Below the pieces are notes generated by a model, which was not told the DNA's origin, did not search any database, and worked only from the letters and a program-made list of their open reading frames with translations. The translations under genes were made by a program, and so were the position numbers. This document shows positions 8,642 through 17,765 of a DNA stretch of 35,899 nucleotides, piece after piece. Numbering within the stretch: the first letter of the stretch is position 1; each line of letters begins with the position of its first letter. Origin of the DNA: Candidatus Zhuqueibacterota bacterium (GTDB lineage Bacteria; Zhuqueibacterota; Zhuqueibacteria; Residuimicrobiales; Krinioviventaceae); NCBI GenBank assembly GCA_016929295.1, contig JAFGJB010000231.1, positions 1-35,899 of the forward strand. Reading direction: 5' to 3'.

Positions 8642-11600
8642 TTATTTTTCCATGATATAATACAAGATCGGGATCACCAGAAGCGTCAAGATCGTCGAGC
8701 TGAGCAATCCGCCAATGATGGCTATGGCCAGCGGCTTGGCCATCAGACTCCCGGGACCGACGGAGAGCGCCAATGGCAGCAGCCCAAAGATCGTTGTCGC
8801 ACTCGTCATGATAATCGGTCGCACCCGCATTCGGCCGGCATCGATGAGTGCGGATTTCAGATCAAGCCCCTCTTGTCGTCGTTGCTGAATAAAGCTGACT
8901 TTAATGATCGCATCATTCACGGCAATGCCGGCCAGCGCCACCATGCCAATGAACGACAGAATATTCAGACTCGTGCCGGTGATCAGCAGCGCCCACACGG
9001 CGCCGATGAGCGCCATGGGAACCGAGAGGATGATGAGAAGGGGGTGTCGTATCGACTCAAATTGCGCCGCAAGAATCATGTAGATGAGAATGACCGCCAG
9101 GATCAGCGCAAATGCCAGCTCTCGAAAAGACTGTTTCATTGCTTCATTGACGCCGCCATATCGTATTTCATAACCGGGTGGCATGGCCATTTTCGAACAG
9201 CGATGCTGCAGGTCGGCGATGACCTGTTGCAACGGGCGTCCCTTGATATTGGCATAGATCTCCAAACAGCGAACCTGATTGTGGCGGTCTATTTTGCTGG
9301 GCCCGCGGCCGATGTCGAAATCGACGAGTGACCGCAACGGAAAAAGCAGAGAATCGACCGCTATATGGATGTTGAGTAGATCATTCCATGTCGCACGACT
9401 CGATGATGCTGCGCGTACGACGATATCGGTCTGTTGATCAAATTCATTGAACTGGGTGGCGGTGAGGCCTTGAACAGTGTTGTGAATGGCATGAGCGATG
9501 TGATGCGCTGTGATGCCGAAGCGTGCGGCCTCCTGACGATCGATGCGAATGCGAATTTCCGGCGCACCCTCACTGGCAGTGGTCCACACCTCGCTGATGC
9601 CTTTCACACTGTCGGCATGGTTTCGCACCGTGCACAGCAAAGTCTGCAACGTCTTGAGGTCGGGTCCGGTGACAGATATGCACAGATCTCCATCGCTGAC
9701 GTGAAAAAGTCTGCCAATGGAGCTCTCCACCTGGCTGTACATCAGCTCTGCGCCCGGGGGACGGCGCCATTGTCGTTCTATGCGAGCGAAAGTCTGGTGC
9801 GGATCGCTCTTTTCCCGGCATCGCACTCTGAATCGTGCCGATTCCATCTTGATATCGGACGCCATTTCGATGCCATAGCGAGCGCGCGCAAGTTGTGCAA
9901 ATACCGAGACGACCGTGCTGTCAGCCAGCAGCATCGTCTCCAACTGTTCACTGGCAGCGATCAGTCGCTCCATTTGGGTTCCGCGCGCCAGAGTCAGATT
10001 GATCATCATCTCCTGGCTGGCGACGCGCGGCATCAGCTCCCGCTGAAGGGCCTGGAAGGCGATGATAGTCGACAGAAATATGATCCCGACGCACAGCAGC
10101 CAGCGAGCCGGCCTGGCAAGCGCCCGGTTGAGGAGATTTTCATAGACGCGCAAGGTTGAATGAAACGGATGCGATAATTTTTTTGCTCGTTGCAACAGAT
10201 GAAAGCACGCTCTTTGCGGGCGCCGTCCTTTTGATCTGCAACTGGCGAGCACCGGGATGAGCGTCAGCGCGGTCGGCAGGGAGGCCAACAACGAACAGGT
10301 GACAGCAAACGCCTGGTCACGAAAGAGCTGGCCGGCTATGCCTCGGATGAAGACGATGGGCAAAAAGGCGGCAATCGTCGTCAAAGTCGAGGCACAGAGC
10401 GGTGCTGTCACCTCGGCCGCACCCTGTGAGGCGACCGCACCGTCAAGCGGATCATTCCCCTGCAGGCGAAAAATGTTTTCCAAAACGATGATAGAATTGT
10501 CAACCAAAAGTCCGATGCCGAGCGCCAGGCCGCCCAGTGACATGATATTAAAGTGCACATCAAATCGGAGAAACAGTACAAATGTGGCAAGAAGAGACAC
10601 GGGTATGGAGACGCCAATGACCAATGGCAGGCGGATGCCGCGAAGGAAAATGAGCAGGACAAATATTGCCAGAATGCTGCCGCTGACGATGGCCTGTACG
10701 ACGTTGTCAATGGCCAGTGAGATGAAATGCGCTTGATTGTGGATTTCGGTCATCATAATGTCCGCATATTCCGCCTGAATCTGCCCGATGGCGGCGTCGA
10801 CATCCCTGGCAACGGCGACGGTATTGGCGCCGGCTCCTTTGAATATCTGCAAACCGACGGCTTCAATGCCATTCAGACGATTCACACCGGAACGCTCCTT
10901 CTCACCGTCCTTCACTGCTGCGATCTGGCCAAGAGTGATCTGGGATCCGTTTGCATGCAGAATGATGACCGACTCGATATCGCGCAGTGAGGTGAACTCT
11001 CCAAGCGTGCGCAATGAATAGCGGTGCTGTCCCTGGCACACTGTGCCGCCGGGAAAGCTATAATTCGATAGTTCAAGCGCTCGGGCAATTTGCTCCATCC
11101 CAATATTGAGCGCATCGAGCGCCTGGTCATCGACCTCCACACGAATTTCGCGCTCTGCTCCGCCTGTCACGGCGACCATTGCGACACCGTCAATCTGTTC
11201 CAGTCGGCGCTTCACCACATCCTGGGCAAATTGTCGCGTGAGATATAAATCTCTACCGCTCACCGCGAGGACAATGATCGGCTCACTGGATGGATCCAGG
11301 CTGATGATTGTGGCGCGTCCCGCGTCCGCAGGCAGCAGATGGCGCAGGCGGTCGAGTTTTTCCCGAACATGGAGAAGCGCGTAATCCATATCCGAGCCCC
11401 AGGCGAATTCGATCGTGACCATGGATAATCCTTCGCTCGAGGAAGAGGTGAGCTGCCGTATGCCGGGGATGGCGCTCACCGCCTCTTCGATCGGTCTGGT
11501 CAGCATATTTTCCACTTCTTCCGGTGCGCTATTCGGGAACGTCGTGCGGACGGCAATCACCGGATACGAGATGTCCGGCAGCAAATCCACCGACAGACGC

Positions 11601-11689
11601 CGCATGGATATGAAGCCGAGTAACGAGATGGTCAGAAAAATCATGATGGTGGCCACGGGACGTTTTGTGGCTAGTTGGGGAAGATACAT
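8642..11689 (-). CDS. RND efflux permease (HAE1/AcrB-like), second and divergent subunit
   Basis: 1015 aa; 'TKRPVATIMIFLTISLLGFISMRRLSVDLLPDISYPVIAVRTTFPNSAPEEVENMLTRPIEEAV'; 'LALGIGLLVDNSIIVLENIFR'; 'MVALAGIAVNDAIIKVSFIQ'. Confidence 0.94.
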   Translation of the reverse strand: MYLPQLATKRPVATIMIFLTISLLGFISMRRLSVDLLPDISYPVIAVRTTFPNSAPEEVENMLTRPIEEAVSAIPGIRQLTSSSSEGLSMVTIEFAWGSDMDYALLHVREKLDRLRHLLPADAGRATIISLDPSSEPIIVLAVSGRDLYLTRQFAQDVVKRRLEQIDGVAMVAVTGGAEREIRVEVDDQALDALNIGMEQIARALELSNYSFPGGTVCQGQHRYSLRTLGEFTSLRDIESVIILHANGSQITLGQIAAVKDGEKERSGVNRLNGIEAVGLQIFKGAGANTVAVARDVDAAIGQIQAEYADIMMTEIHNQAHFISLAIDNVVQAIVSGSILAIFVLLIFLRGIRLPLVIGVSIPVSLLATFVLFLRFDVHFNIMSLGGLALGIGLLVDNSIIVLENIFRLQGNDPLDGAVASQGAAEVTAPLCASTLTTIAAFLPIVFIRGIAGQLFRDQAFAVTCSLLASLPTALTLIPVLASCRSKGRRPQRACFHLLQRAKKLSHPFHSTLRVYENLLNRALARPARWLLCVGIIFLSTIIAFQALQRELMPRVASQEMMINLTLARGTQMERLIAASEQLETMLLADSTVVSVFAQLARARYGIEMASDIKMESARFRVRCREKSDPHQTFARIERQWRRPPGAELMYSQVESSIGRLFHVSDGDLCISVTGPDLKTLQTLLCTVRNHADSVKGISEVWTTASEGAPEIRIRIDRQEAARFGITAHHIAHAIHNTVQGLTATQFNEFDQQTDIVVRAASSSRATWNDLLNIHIAVDSLLFPLRSLVDFDIGRGPSKIDRHNQVRCLEIYANIKGRPLQQVIADLQHRCSKMAMPPGYEIRYGGVNEAMKQSFRELAFALILAVILIYMILAAQFESIRHPLLIILSVPMALIGAVWALLITGTSLNILSFIGMVALAGIAVNDAIIKVSFIQQRRQEGLDLKSALIDAGRMRVRPIIMTSATTIFGLLPLALSVGPGSLMAKPLAIAIIGGLLSSTILTLLVIPILYYIMEK

Positions 11690-12906
11690 GTCTTAACCTC
11701 TATGGGAGCGTCATTCACCAGGGTGAAGTGGCCATCAATCAGAACGTGATCGCCCTCCGCGAGCATTGGATTCGAACTGACAATCTCCACATAGTCCTCA
11801 TTTTCTCTGCCGGTCTCGACGTAGCACCATTTTGCCAGATTTTGGCGAACGATGAATACGAGGGTGCGATTATCCCGTTGCAGCAGTGCTGTCCTGGGCG
11901 CCAACAAGAGATTTTTATGGATGTGCGCATCGATGACGGCAGTGGCAAACATGCCATCTTTTAGCCCCTGGCCGGGATTGTCTATCTTTATCTCGACATT
12001 GCACGTCCGCGTCCTTTGATCGATGAGCGGACTGATAGTGATCACCTGCCCCTGGAAAGTGCGCTCGGGACATGCGCTAAAAGTGACGCGTGCGGCACAG
12101 CCCGGATGGATGGAGCTTATCTCGCTCTCCAGAATGCCGGCGTCGAGGATCAGAGAGGAAAAATCGAGCAATTTCAGGCATTCCGCCGCCGGTGATGCGG
12201 GATCGCCCGCCCTCACCCGCAATCCCGCGATGACGCCGGCGAACGGGGCGCAAATGGTGCAGTGGTCAAGATCACCTTGCGCTTTTATGAGCCGATAATA
12301 CGAACGCGACAGGCCACTCTGATAGGCGATGAGCGGCTCTTTATCTGGATCGGCGAATAATGCGGCAGCCTCGTATTCGGCATGCGCGCGAATATAGTCA
12401 TCTTCAGAGGCCATGCCATCGCTGAATTCTCTTGTCACGCGGTCCAGCCGACATCTGGCCTGCTCAACATCCAAAAAACTCGACTCGTCAGAGTGCGATG
12501 ATCTGACGATCGAGCTCTTTCGCTCTCCTTGCTTTTTGCCGTATTCGATCGACGCCTGCATGTAATCTGCGCGAGCTTCCTGCAGCGCGATTTTATAATT
12601 GTCGGTTTCCAGTTGCAACAACGCCTGTCCCCGATTCACTCGTTCGCCCTCGCGCACCGGAACGGCGGCGAGAATGCCGGCTAGGCGCGGCCGTATGCTC
12701 AAAGACGTGCCGGCGCGGACAATGCCGCGGGTTGGCACGCGTTCGATCAAATCGCCGCGGAAGACAGACGCTGACTGCACAACGGCCACCATTGTTTGCG
12801 CGACGTCACCAGGTGAAAGCGTCCTCCCTGGCTCCTCTTTTTCCTGGCAGGCGACGACGATAAATGGCAAGAGCGCCATTCCCAGTTTTTTCAAAAGTTG
12901 CGCCAT
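11671..12906 (-). CDS. RND periplasmic adaptor (HlyD/MFP family), predicted lipoprotein
   Basis: 'MAQLLKKLGMALLPFIVVACQEKEE' lipoprotein signal; 'GILAAVPVREGERVNRGQALLQLETDNYKIALQEARADY' lipoyl motif; 'APFAGVIAGLRVRAGDPASPA'. Overlaps the permease start by 19 nt. Confidence 0.88.
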   Translation of the reverse strand: MAQLLKKLGMALLPFIVVACQEKEEPGRTLSPGDVAQTMVAVVQSASVFRGDLIERVPTRGIVRAGTSLSIRPRLAGILAAVPVREGERVNRGQALLQLETDNYKIALQEARADYMQASIEYGKKQGERKSSIVRSSHSDESSFLDVEQARCRLDRVTREFSDGMASEDDYIRAHAEYEAAALFADPDKEPLIAYQSGLSRSYYRLIKAQGDLDHCTICAPFAGVIAGLRVRAGDPASPAAECLKLLDFSSLILDAGILESEISSIHPGCAARVTFSACPERTFQGQVITISPLIDQRTRTCNVEIKIDNPGQGLKDGMFATAVIDAHIHKNLLLAPRTALLQRDNRTLVFIVRQNLAKWCYVETGRENEDYVEIVSSNPMLAEGDHVLIDGHFTLVNDAPIEVKTCIFPN

Positions 12907-13120
12907 ATTGGAATTAATTTTAAAACATCCATACATTGAATAAAGAGACTGGAAGAAGCTTAAAATTCTCAGATATTATGACATGGGCCTGTTCGTTCTT
13001 TCGCCATATTGTTTTTGCCAATACTTTTTTATATATTTTGCATGTTCGATAAATCCGAGAGATGCCATGACGCCAGTGGCTCTCTTTTGTAAGCAACTCT
13101 ATAAAAAAAGGAGTCACGCC

Positions 13121-13363
13121 ATGCCAAATTATCCGTTGGGATTGCCCGAAGCTTTGATCATTCTGTTGATGGGGGTGGGGATCATCCCCGTCGCCATCTT
13201 CGCCTGCCTGATATTTAAAAAAGCGGGCTATCATTGGGCTCTGGGTTTGCTCACGTTCGTCCCCTTAGCCAATCTCATCATCCTCATCTATTTTGCGATC
13301 GACCGATGGCCGGTGTTGCGGGAGTTGGAGCAGCTGAAATCCAGACAAGGCCCGTTGAGCTAG
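13121..13363 (+). CDS. small hydrophobic membrane protein (80 aa)
   Basis: ATG at 13121 preceded by AAAAAAAGGAG; 'MPNYPLGLPEALIILLMGVGIIPVAIFACLIFKKAGYHWALGLLTFVPLANLIILIYFAIDRWPVL'. Confidence 0.65.
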   Translation: MPNYPLGLPEALIILLMGVGIIPVAIFACLIFKKAGYHWALGLLTFVPLANLIILIYFAIDRWPVLRELEQLKSRQGPLS

Positions 13364-13496
13364 TCAGTCGGGCCGCGGGTAATTAGATCGCGCAACCTTT
13401 TGCCTTGAAAAAGGGGTTGTATCCTGATCGCAGCCATTGTAAATTTGGCTTTTATCATCCAGGTCCATCCGGTAGTATAGTGCAGAGAGGAATCGT

Positions 13497-13664
13497 ATGG
13501 ATGTGAATCTCGTGTTCGGTGTCGCGATCATTGTTTTTTCGGTCGGTTTGAACACTTTTCTGACATTTTACAGTCGCAAAAGCATCAATTTGATTGCGGA
13601 TAAAAAATTGACCAACATCCGGCAAATTATGCGGGAGCTTCGCAATGACCGATCATCCGAGTGA
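13497..13664 (+). CDS. putative 55-aa single-TM small protein overlapping the APC transporter start
   Basis: Not in the ORF track (below size limit). ATG 13497 after AGAGAGGAATCGT; 'MDVNLVFGVAIIVFSVGLNTFLTFYSRKSINLIADKKLTNIRQIMRELRNDRSSE'; TGA at 13662-13664 lies inside the next gene (ATG 13645). Confidence 0.55.
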   Translation: MDVNLVFGVAIIVFSVGLNTFLTFYSRKSINLIADKKLTNIRQIMRELRNDRSSE

Positions 13665-14922
13665 CCAAAATATAGGCAGCGAGCTGTCGCGTGAGCTCAG
13701 TCTGTTTCATTTGACCATGATGGGCGCCGGCATGATGATCGGCGCCGGCGTCTTTCTCGGCATCGGCAACGCGATGCGTGTTGCCGGGCCCGGGGGGCTG
13801 CTATTGACATTCGCTCTCAACGGCCTGGCGGCCCTGTTCACCGCCATGTCCTACGCCGAGTTGAGCTCGGCCATCCCGCATGCCGGCGGCGCCTATAATT
13901 TCGCCCGCGTCGCGTATGGCAAGGGTCCCAGTTTCATCGCCGGCTGGATCGAATGGTTCGCATCGAGTGTGGCGGGCAGCCTCTACGCGGTCACTTTTGG
14001 CATTTATACGCTGCACTATCTGGGTCAGCTGGGTCTGCTTGACTGGTTTCCGCTTGAACTGCATTATGCTGAACGATTTGTCGCTGTTCTCATAGCCATT
14101 GTTTTCGTCTGGATCAATTATCGCGGCGCCTCTGAGACGGGCAAGGCGGGTGCTTTTTTCACCCTTGGCCAGATGATCACCCTGGGCATCATCGGTGTTG
14201 CGGGCATCTGGGTGGTGATAAAGGAGCCGACGCGCCTGCACAATTTTCAGCCATTCATGCCCCTGGGGTGGGGCAAGCTACTTATGACCATGGGCTTCAC
14301 CTATGTGGCGTTCGAGGGCTATGAGGTCATCGCCCAGGCCGGTGATGAAGCAATTGACCCGAAGCGAAATCTGCCCAAAGCCATGCTCTATTCGGTCTTT
14401 GCAGTGACCGTGACATATCTCCTCGTCTCTTTTGCCGCGGTCGTTGGCGTCAGGGCTGATTCGCCCGGCGTTGAGGGGCCGGTCTGGCAATGGATTGCCG
14501 GGTTCCGCGAAAGGGGCTTTGGCATGGCAGTGCAGCGACTGATGCCATTTGGCGGATTTCTTGTCACCCTGACAGTCATCTTTGCGTCCACTTCGGCTCT
14601 GAATGCGACGATCTATTCGGCCACGCGCGCGTCTTATGCTCTCGGTCGAGATCAGATGCTGCCAAAAATTTTCGCCAAAATATCGCCAAAGAATAAAACT
14701 CCCTACCTCGCGCTCTTTGGCTCCGCTCTGATCGTGCTCATAGTGGCTGGAGTGCTGCCCACCATGGATGTCGCCTCGAGCGCGAGCATGATGTTTTTGC
14801 TGCTTTTTTTTCTGGTGAACATATGCGTCATCAAAGTGCGCCGAGACATGGGCGATGAGCTCAGCTATGGCTACCTGATGCCGTTTTTTCCCCTGTTGCC
14901 GCTGTTGGCTATTCTGACGTAG
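13645..14922 (+). CDS. APC-superfamily amino acid permease (transport domain), ends at an in-frame TAG
   Basis: 'LSLFHLTMMGAGMMIGAGVFLGIGNAMRVAGPGGLLLTFALNGLAALFTAMSYAELSSAIPHAGGAYNFAR' is APC-type; reading frame continues directly into the downstream USP ORF after one TAG (14920-14922). Confidence 0.85.
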   Translation: MTDHPSDQNIGSELSRELSLFHLTMMGAGMMIGAGVFLGIGNAMRVAGPGGLLLTFALNGLAALFTAMSYAELSSAIPHAGGAYNFARVAYGKGPSFIAGWIEWFASSVAGSLYAVTFGIYTLHYLGQLGLLDWFPLELHYAERFVAVLIAIVFVWINYRGASETGKAGAFFTLGQMITLGIIGVAGIWVVIKEPTRLHNFQPFMPLGWGKLLMTMGFTYVAFEGYEVIAQAGDEAIDPKRNLPKAMLYSVFAVTVTYLLVSFAAVVGVRADSPGVEGPVWQWIAGFRERGFGMAVQRLMPFGGFLVTLTVIFASTSALNATIYSATRASYALGRDQMLPKIFAKISPKNKTPYLALFGSALIVLIVAGVLPTMDVASSASMMFLLLFFLVNICVIKVRRDMGDELSYGYLMPFFPLLPLLAILT

Positions 14923-14928
14923 GCAACA

Positions 14929-15915
14929 TTGGCGATCTGGATGCATCATATGAGCTACATCGCCTGGATCGTCGCGCCCAGCTGGATTTTCGCCGGCGGC
15001 CTGATCTATTTTTTCTATTCCCGAAAGCACAGCGTCACGACATCCTACGAGATCACGACGCTTGAGGAAGAAAAGGCGGAGGAAGCGGCAAAGTATCAGG
15101 TCATGATTCCAGTGGCAAATCCCCACAATGCTATTCAGCTGGTGCGCAATGGCTTTAAAATTCTGGAAGCCAAAGGAGCGTCGGTCGAACTGCTCAATCT
15201 TGTCAGAGTGCCGGAGCACCTGCCGCTCTCCGACGCGGAAGAGTATATGTGGGAAGGCCGTGAGGCCATCACCGAGGCCATGCTCTATCTGACCACATCT
15301 TTCCCCGTCACCACGACCATACGCTATTGCCGGAATGTCGCGCGCGGTATTATCTCGGCCGCGCGCGAAAAACGTATTGACACCATCATCCTCGGCTGGA
15401 AGGGCAGGACGACGCGCAAAGACTATATCTTTGGCAGCATCATCGATCCTGTCATTCAAAAAGCGCCGTGCAATGTGCTCGTCTATAAAGACTGCGCCGA
15501 AACGAGTTACCGCAAAATTCTCGTCCCCGTCTCCGGAGGGCCGAACAGTCGTCTGGCGCTCGAAATTGCTGCCATTATGGCTGATTCTGAAGACGGATAT
15601 ATCGTGCCGCTCAATGTGGCAGCTCCGGGAAAACAGACGCTCGATATTGAGCAATTCATAGAGAGAGACTGCGAGGCACGCGTCAGGGATAAAGTCAAGC
15701 AACCCCGCTATGCTGTATCAAAACAGATTAGCGCCACCATACTGGAGATCGCCAAAGAATTCGACTTGATCGTCATCGGAGCGAGCAAGGACAGAGCGCT
15801 GGCGCATCTCATCCGCAACACGATACCCGAATCTGTCGCCGCCGGAACTGATAGAGCTATGGTCATGGTCAAGGCGACCGAGGGTTTTCAATCGCTGCTG
15901 AAGCGATATTTTTGA
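14929..15915 (+). CDS. last TM segment plus tandem universal stress protein (USP) domains; in-frame continuation of the APC transporter
   Basis: Same frame as 13645..14922; 'AIWMHHMSYIAWIVAPSWIFAGGLIYFFYSRKH' then two USP-like domains ('YQVMIPVANPHNAIQLV...IDTIILGWKGR...CNVLVYKD', 'YRKILVPVSGGPNSRLALEIAAI...FDLIVIGASKDR'). Confidence 0.75.
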   Translation: MAIWMHHMSYIAWIVAPSWIFAGGLIYFFYSRKHSVTTSYEITTLEEEKAEEAAKYQVMIPVANPHNAIQLVRNGFKILEAKGASVELLNLVRVPEHLPLSDAEEYMWEGREAITEAMLYLTTSFPVTTTIRYCRNVARGIISAAREKRIDTIILGWKGRTTRKDYIFGSIIDPVIQKAPCNVLVYKDCAETSYRKILVPVSGGPNSRLALEIAAIMADSEDGYIVPLNVAAPGKQTLDIEQFIERDCEARVRDKVKQPRYAVSKQISATILEIAKEFDLIVIGASKDRALAHLIRNTIPESVAAGTDRAMVMVKATEGFQSLLKRYF

Positions 15916-15963
15916 TTTCGGCGCGCGGCCGGCACACTTTGAACAGATGCTTCTTACAAAAAC

Positions 15964-15997
15964 AAAAAGCTCATCCCGCGCCAAGGATGAGCTTTTT
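15964..15997. terminator. bidirectional intrinsic terminator between convergent genes
   Basis: Perfect 13-bp stem AAAAAGCTCATCC / GGATGAGCTTTTT, A-tract on one side and T-tract on the other, between genes ending at 15915 (+) and 16018 (-). Confidence 0.85.
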
Positions 15998-16017
15998 GCG
16001 ACTGTCGATCGGTGATC

Positions 16018-17289
16018 TCACTTGATCAGAATCATCTTTTTCATGCTGGAAAAGTCGTCGCCGATCTGCAATTTGTAGAAATAGATGCCGCTCTCGAGAG
16101 CGGAACCATCGACCTGAACGCTATAGCTGGCAGCGGATTGAAAGGCATCGATGACTCTTGTCACTTCTCTGCCGCGCATATCAAAGAGCGTCAAGACGAC
16201 ATGCCCCGGCCGTTCAAGAGAGTACTGAATAGTGGTCGTCGGATTGAAGGGATTGGGGTAGTTTTGCGCGAGAGCATACTCTGCCGGCGTGGCCGAGTGA
16301 TCTGTGACGGCATTTCCGCCAGCAGGGACGTATACGCCCGGCTTGTAGGCGATAAAATCAACATCATAGGCGCCAGATTGCGGCGTGGCGCCGCAGCCGA
16401 TCGCCAGGTAGGAATTGCTGATCTCCGCACCGCTGCCGGCCGTGACATGGAAGGTCTGCGGTTCTGTGCCGCCGTCCATGTAAACGTCAACCTTGTGGGT
16501 GACGCCGCCGGTGGTATCCTCAGCCGCCTGGATGGTGATCCAGAATTCGTGCCATTCGCGCGGATCGAGCTCGAGCAGATTCACCGAGGCCGGATCAAAG
16601 GTGTCATCGACGACCGCGCCTTGCCAGTTAACATTAGCGCCGGTGCGATTCATGATCAGGCCTTCTTTCATGATGACGCTGTCCAGATAGGCATGGTCGG
16701 TCTGCACCGCGAGACAGAAGGAAATGATGCCGCCGCCCGATTGATGCACGCCAAAGTTGCCTTTGCCGCCGTCGTGGATGATGTAGCCGTCACCTGTGGC
16801 CGGCCAATCGTCCGGGCCAAGGCCGTCAGCCGCATGCAGGTCATCCAGCAAGAACTCACCGCCGGGCACGGCGACGCGGCTGCGGAAGCTGATGGTGATG
16901 CCATCATCCAGGAGCGTTGCGTCTCCGGCAGGAGCATCATTCGTCGTGATGTCATAGTGCAAGTAAATTTTCCGGTTGGTGGGATCGGAATGACCATACT
17001 GCCGCGGATCTCCTGGATCCTGAATGCGGATGAACGTTGTGGTGACATCGCCGGCAATTTCCGTATAGTCGGTCACACCTCCGGGCATGCCATCGCCGAT
17101 GAGCGTGGCATCCCATGCATCGGAGCCGTTGTCGTGGCTCCAGAGACCATCCAAAGCCGGATCATCGCCCCATTGATCACCATCGTATTTGTAGGTCCAG
17201 CCACCTTCCGGTGGCTCATAAATGTTGCTTGCGACAGCCAGACCAGCTGACAGAAAGAGAACGAGGAACAACAATATCACACGTTTCAT
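16018..17289 (-). CDS. secreted protein with T9SS type A C-terminal sorting domain
   Basis: Signal peptide 'MKRVILLFLVLFLSAGLAVAS'; C-terminus 'NYPNPFNPTTTIQYSLERPGHVVLTLFDMRGREVTRVIDAFQSAASYSVQVDGSALESGIYFYKLQIGDDFSSMKKMILIK'. Confidence 0.85.
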   Translation of the reverse strand: MKRVILLFLVLFLSAGLAVASNIYEPPEGGWTYKYDGDQWGDDPALDGLWSHDNGSDAWDATLIGDGMPGGVTDYTEIAGDVTTTFIRIQDPGDPRQYGHSDPTNRKIYLHYDITTNDAPAGDATLLDDGITISFRSRVAVPGGEFLLDDLHAADGLGPDDWPATGDGYIIHDGGKGNFGVHQSGGGIISFCLAVQTDHAYLDSVIMKEGLIMNRTGANVNWQGAVVDDTFDPASVNLLELDPREWHEFWITIQAAEDTTGGVTHKVDVYMDGGTEPQTFHVTAGSGAEISNSYLAIGCGATPQSGAYDVDFIAYKPGVYVPAGGNAVTDHSATPAEYALAQNYPNPFNPTTTIQYSLERPGHVVLTLFDMRGREVTRVIDAFQSAASYSVQVDGSALESGIYFYKLQIGDDFSSMKKMILIK

Positions 17290-17543
17290 GCGAACCTCCT
17301 CAAGGTTTAATCCATGTATCTCCCGTGAATTGGCGCTCAGTATCGTTCATATTCTCGCTGAACAGGAGATTGCGAAAACATGAATGTCTCCTGATCCAAT
17401 ATAATAAAGTTGCAGACAAGATCAACAAGTTTGTTGTCGTGACGCAATATTTGTTTTTTTCAAAATATCTCTTTTTTTACAAAGTGCTATTGAAATTCAA
17501 GTTTGTATCCTTATATTTTGATCAAATCACGGCTTTTCTAGGC

Positions 17544-17741
17544 AGCTCGGTGAAATTATGGATTTTATCGTATCGGATTCTGGGGCAGCATGAGAAAACG
17601 ATCATTGACAAAGTTTATCAGCGCGGCATCCACAACGTCCGGCTGGAGGCGAACGATTTGAGATCGGGCGTCCATCTCTGCCGCATGACGGCCGCATTCA
17701 AAAGTTACACTGATGTGTGCAAATTGGTAGTGATGAAATAA
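17544..17741 (+). pseudogene. orphan relic of a T9SS-type C-terminal sorting domain
   Basis: 'SSVKLWILSYRILGQHEKTIIDKVYQRGIHNVRLEANDLRSGVHLCRMTAAFKSYTDVCKLVVMK' matches the CTD pattern with degenerate positions; sequence upstream in frame is AT-rich and not coding-like. Confidence 0.55.
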
Positions 17742-17765
17742 TCCAGAATCGAAAATGGAGGATGC

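Noticed and set aside
14920-14922. Genome-wide TAG recoding as explanation of the APC-USP split
   Set aside because: Other genes in the window end in TAG (e.g. 2876, 13363) at sensible C-termini, so TAG functions as a stop here.
14278-15702. 474-aa minus-strand ORF antisense to the APC/USP genes
   Set aside because: His/Arg/Asp-rich low-coherence translation typical of an antisense shadow; the sense strand has clear APC and USP motifs.
16012-17250. 412-aa plus-strand ORF antisense to the minus-strand CTD protein
   Set aside because: The opposite strand encodes a clear signal peptide and sorting domain; the antisense translation has no recognisable family and is explained by codon bias.
17363-17393. 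CAGGAGA-N17-TCTCCTG inverted repeat upstream of the minus-strand CTD gene
   Set aside because: Only 7-bp arms with a long spacer; could be chance (SD-like sequences), not enough to call an operator.
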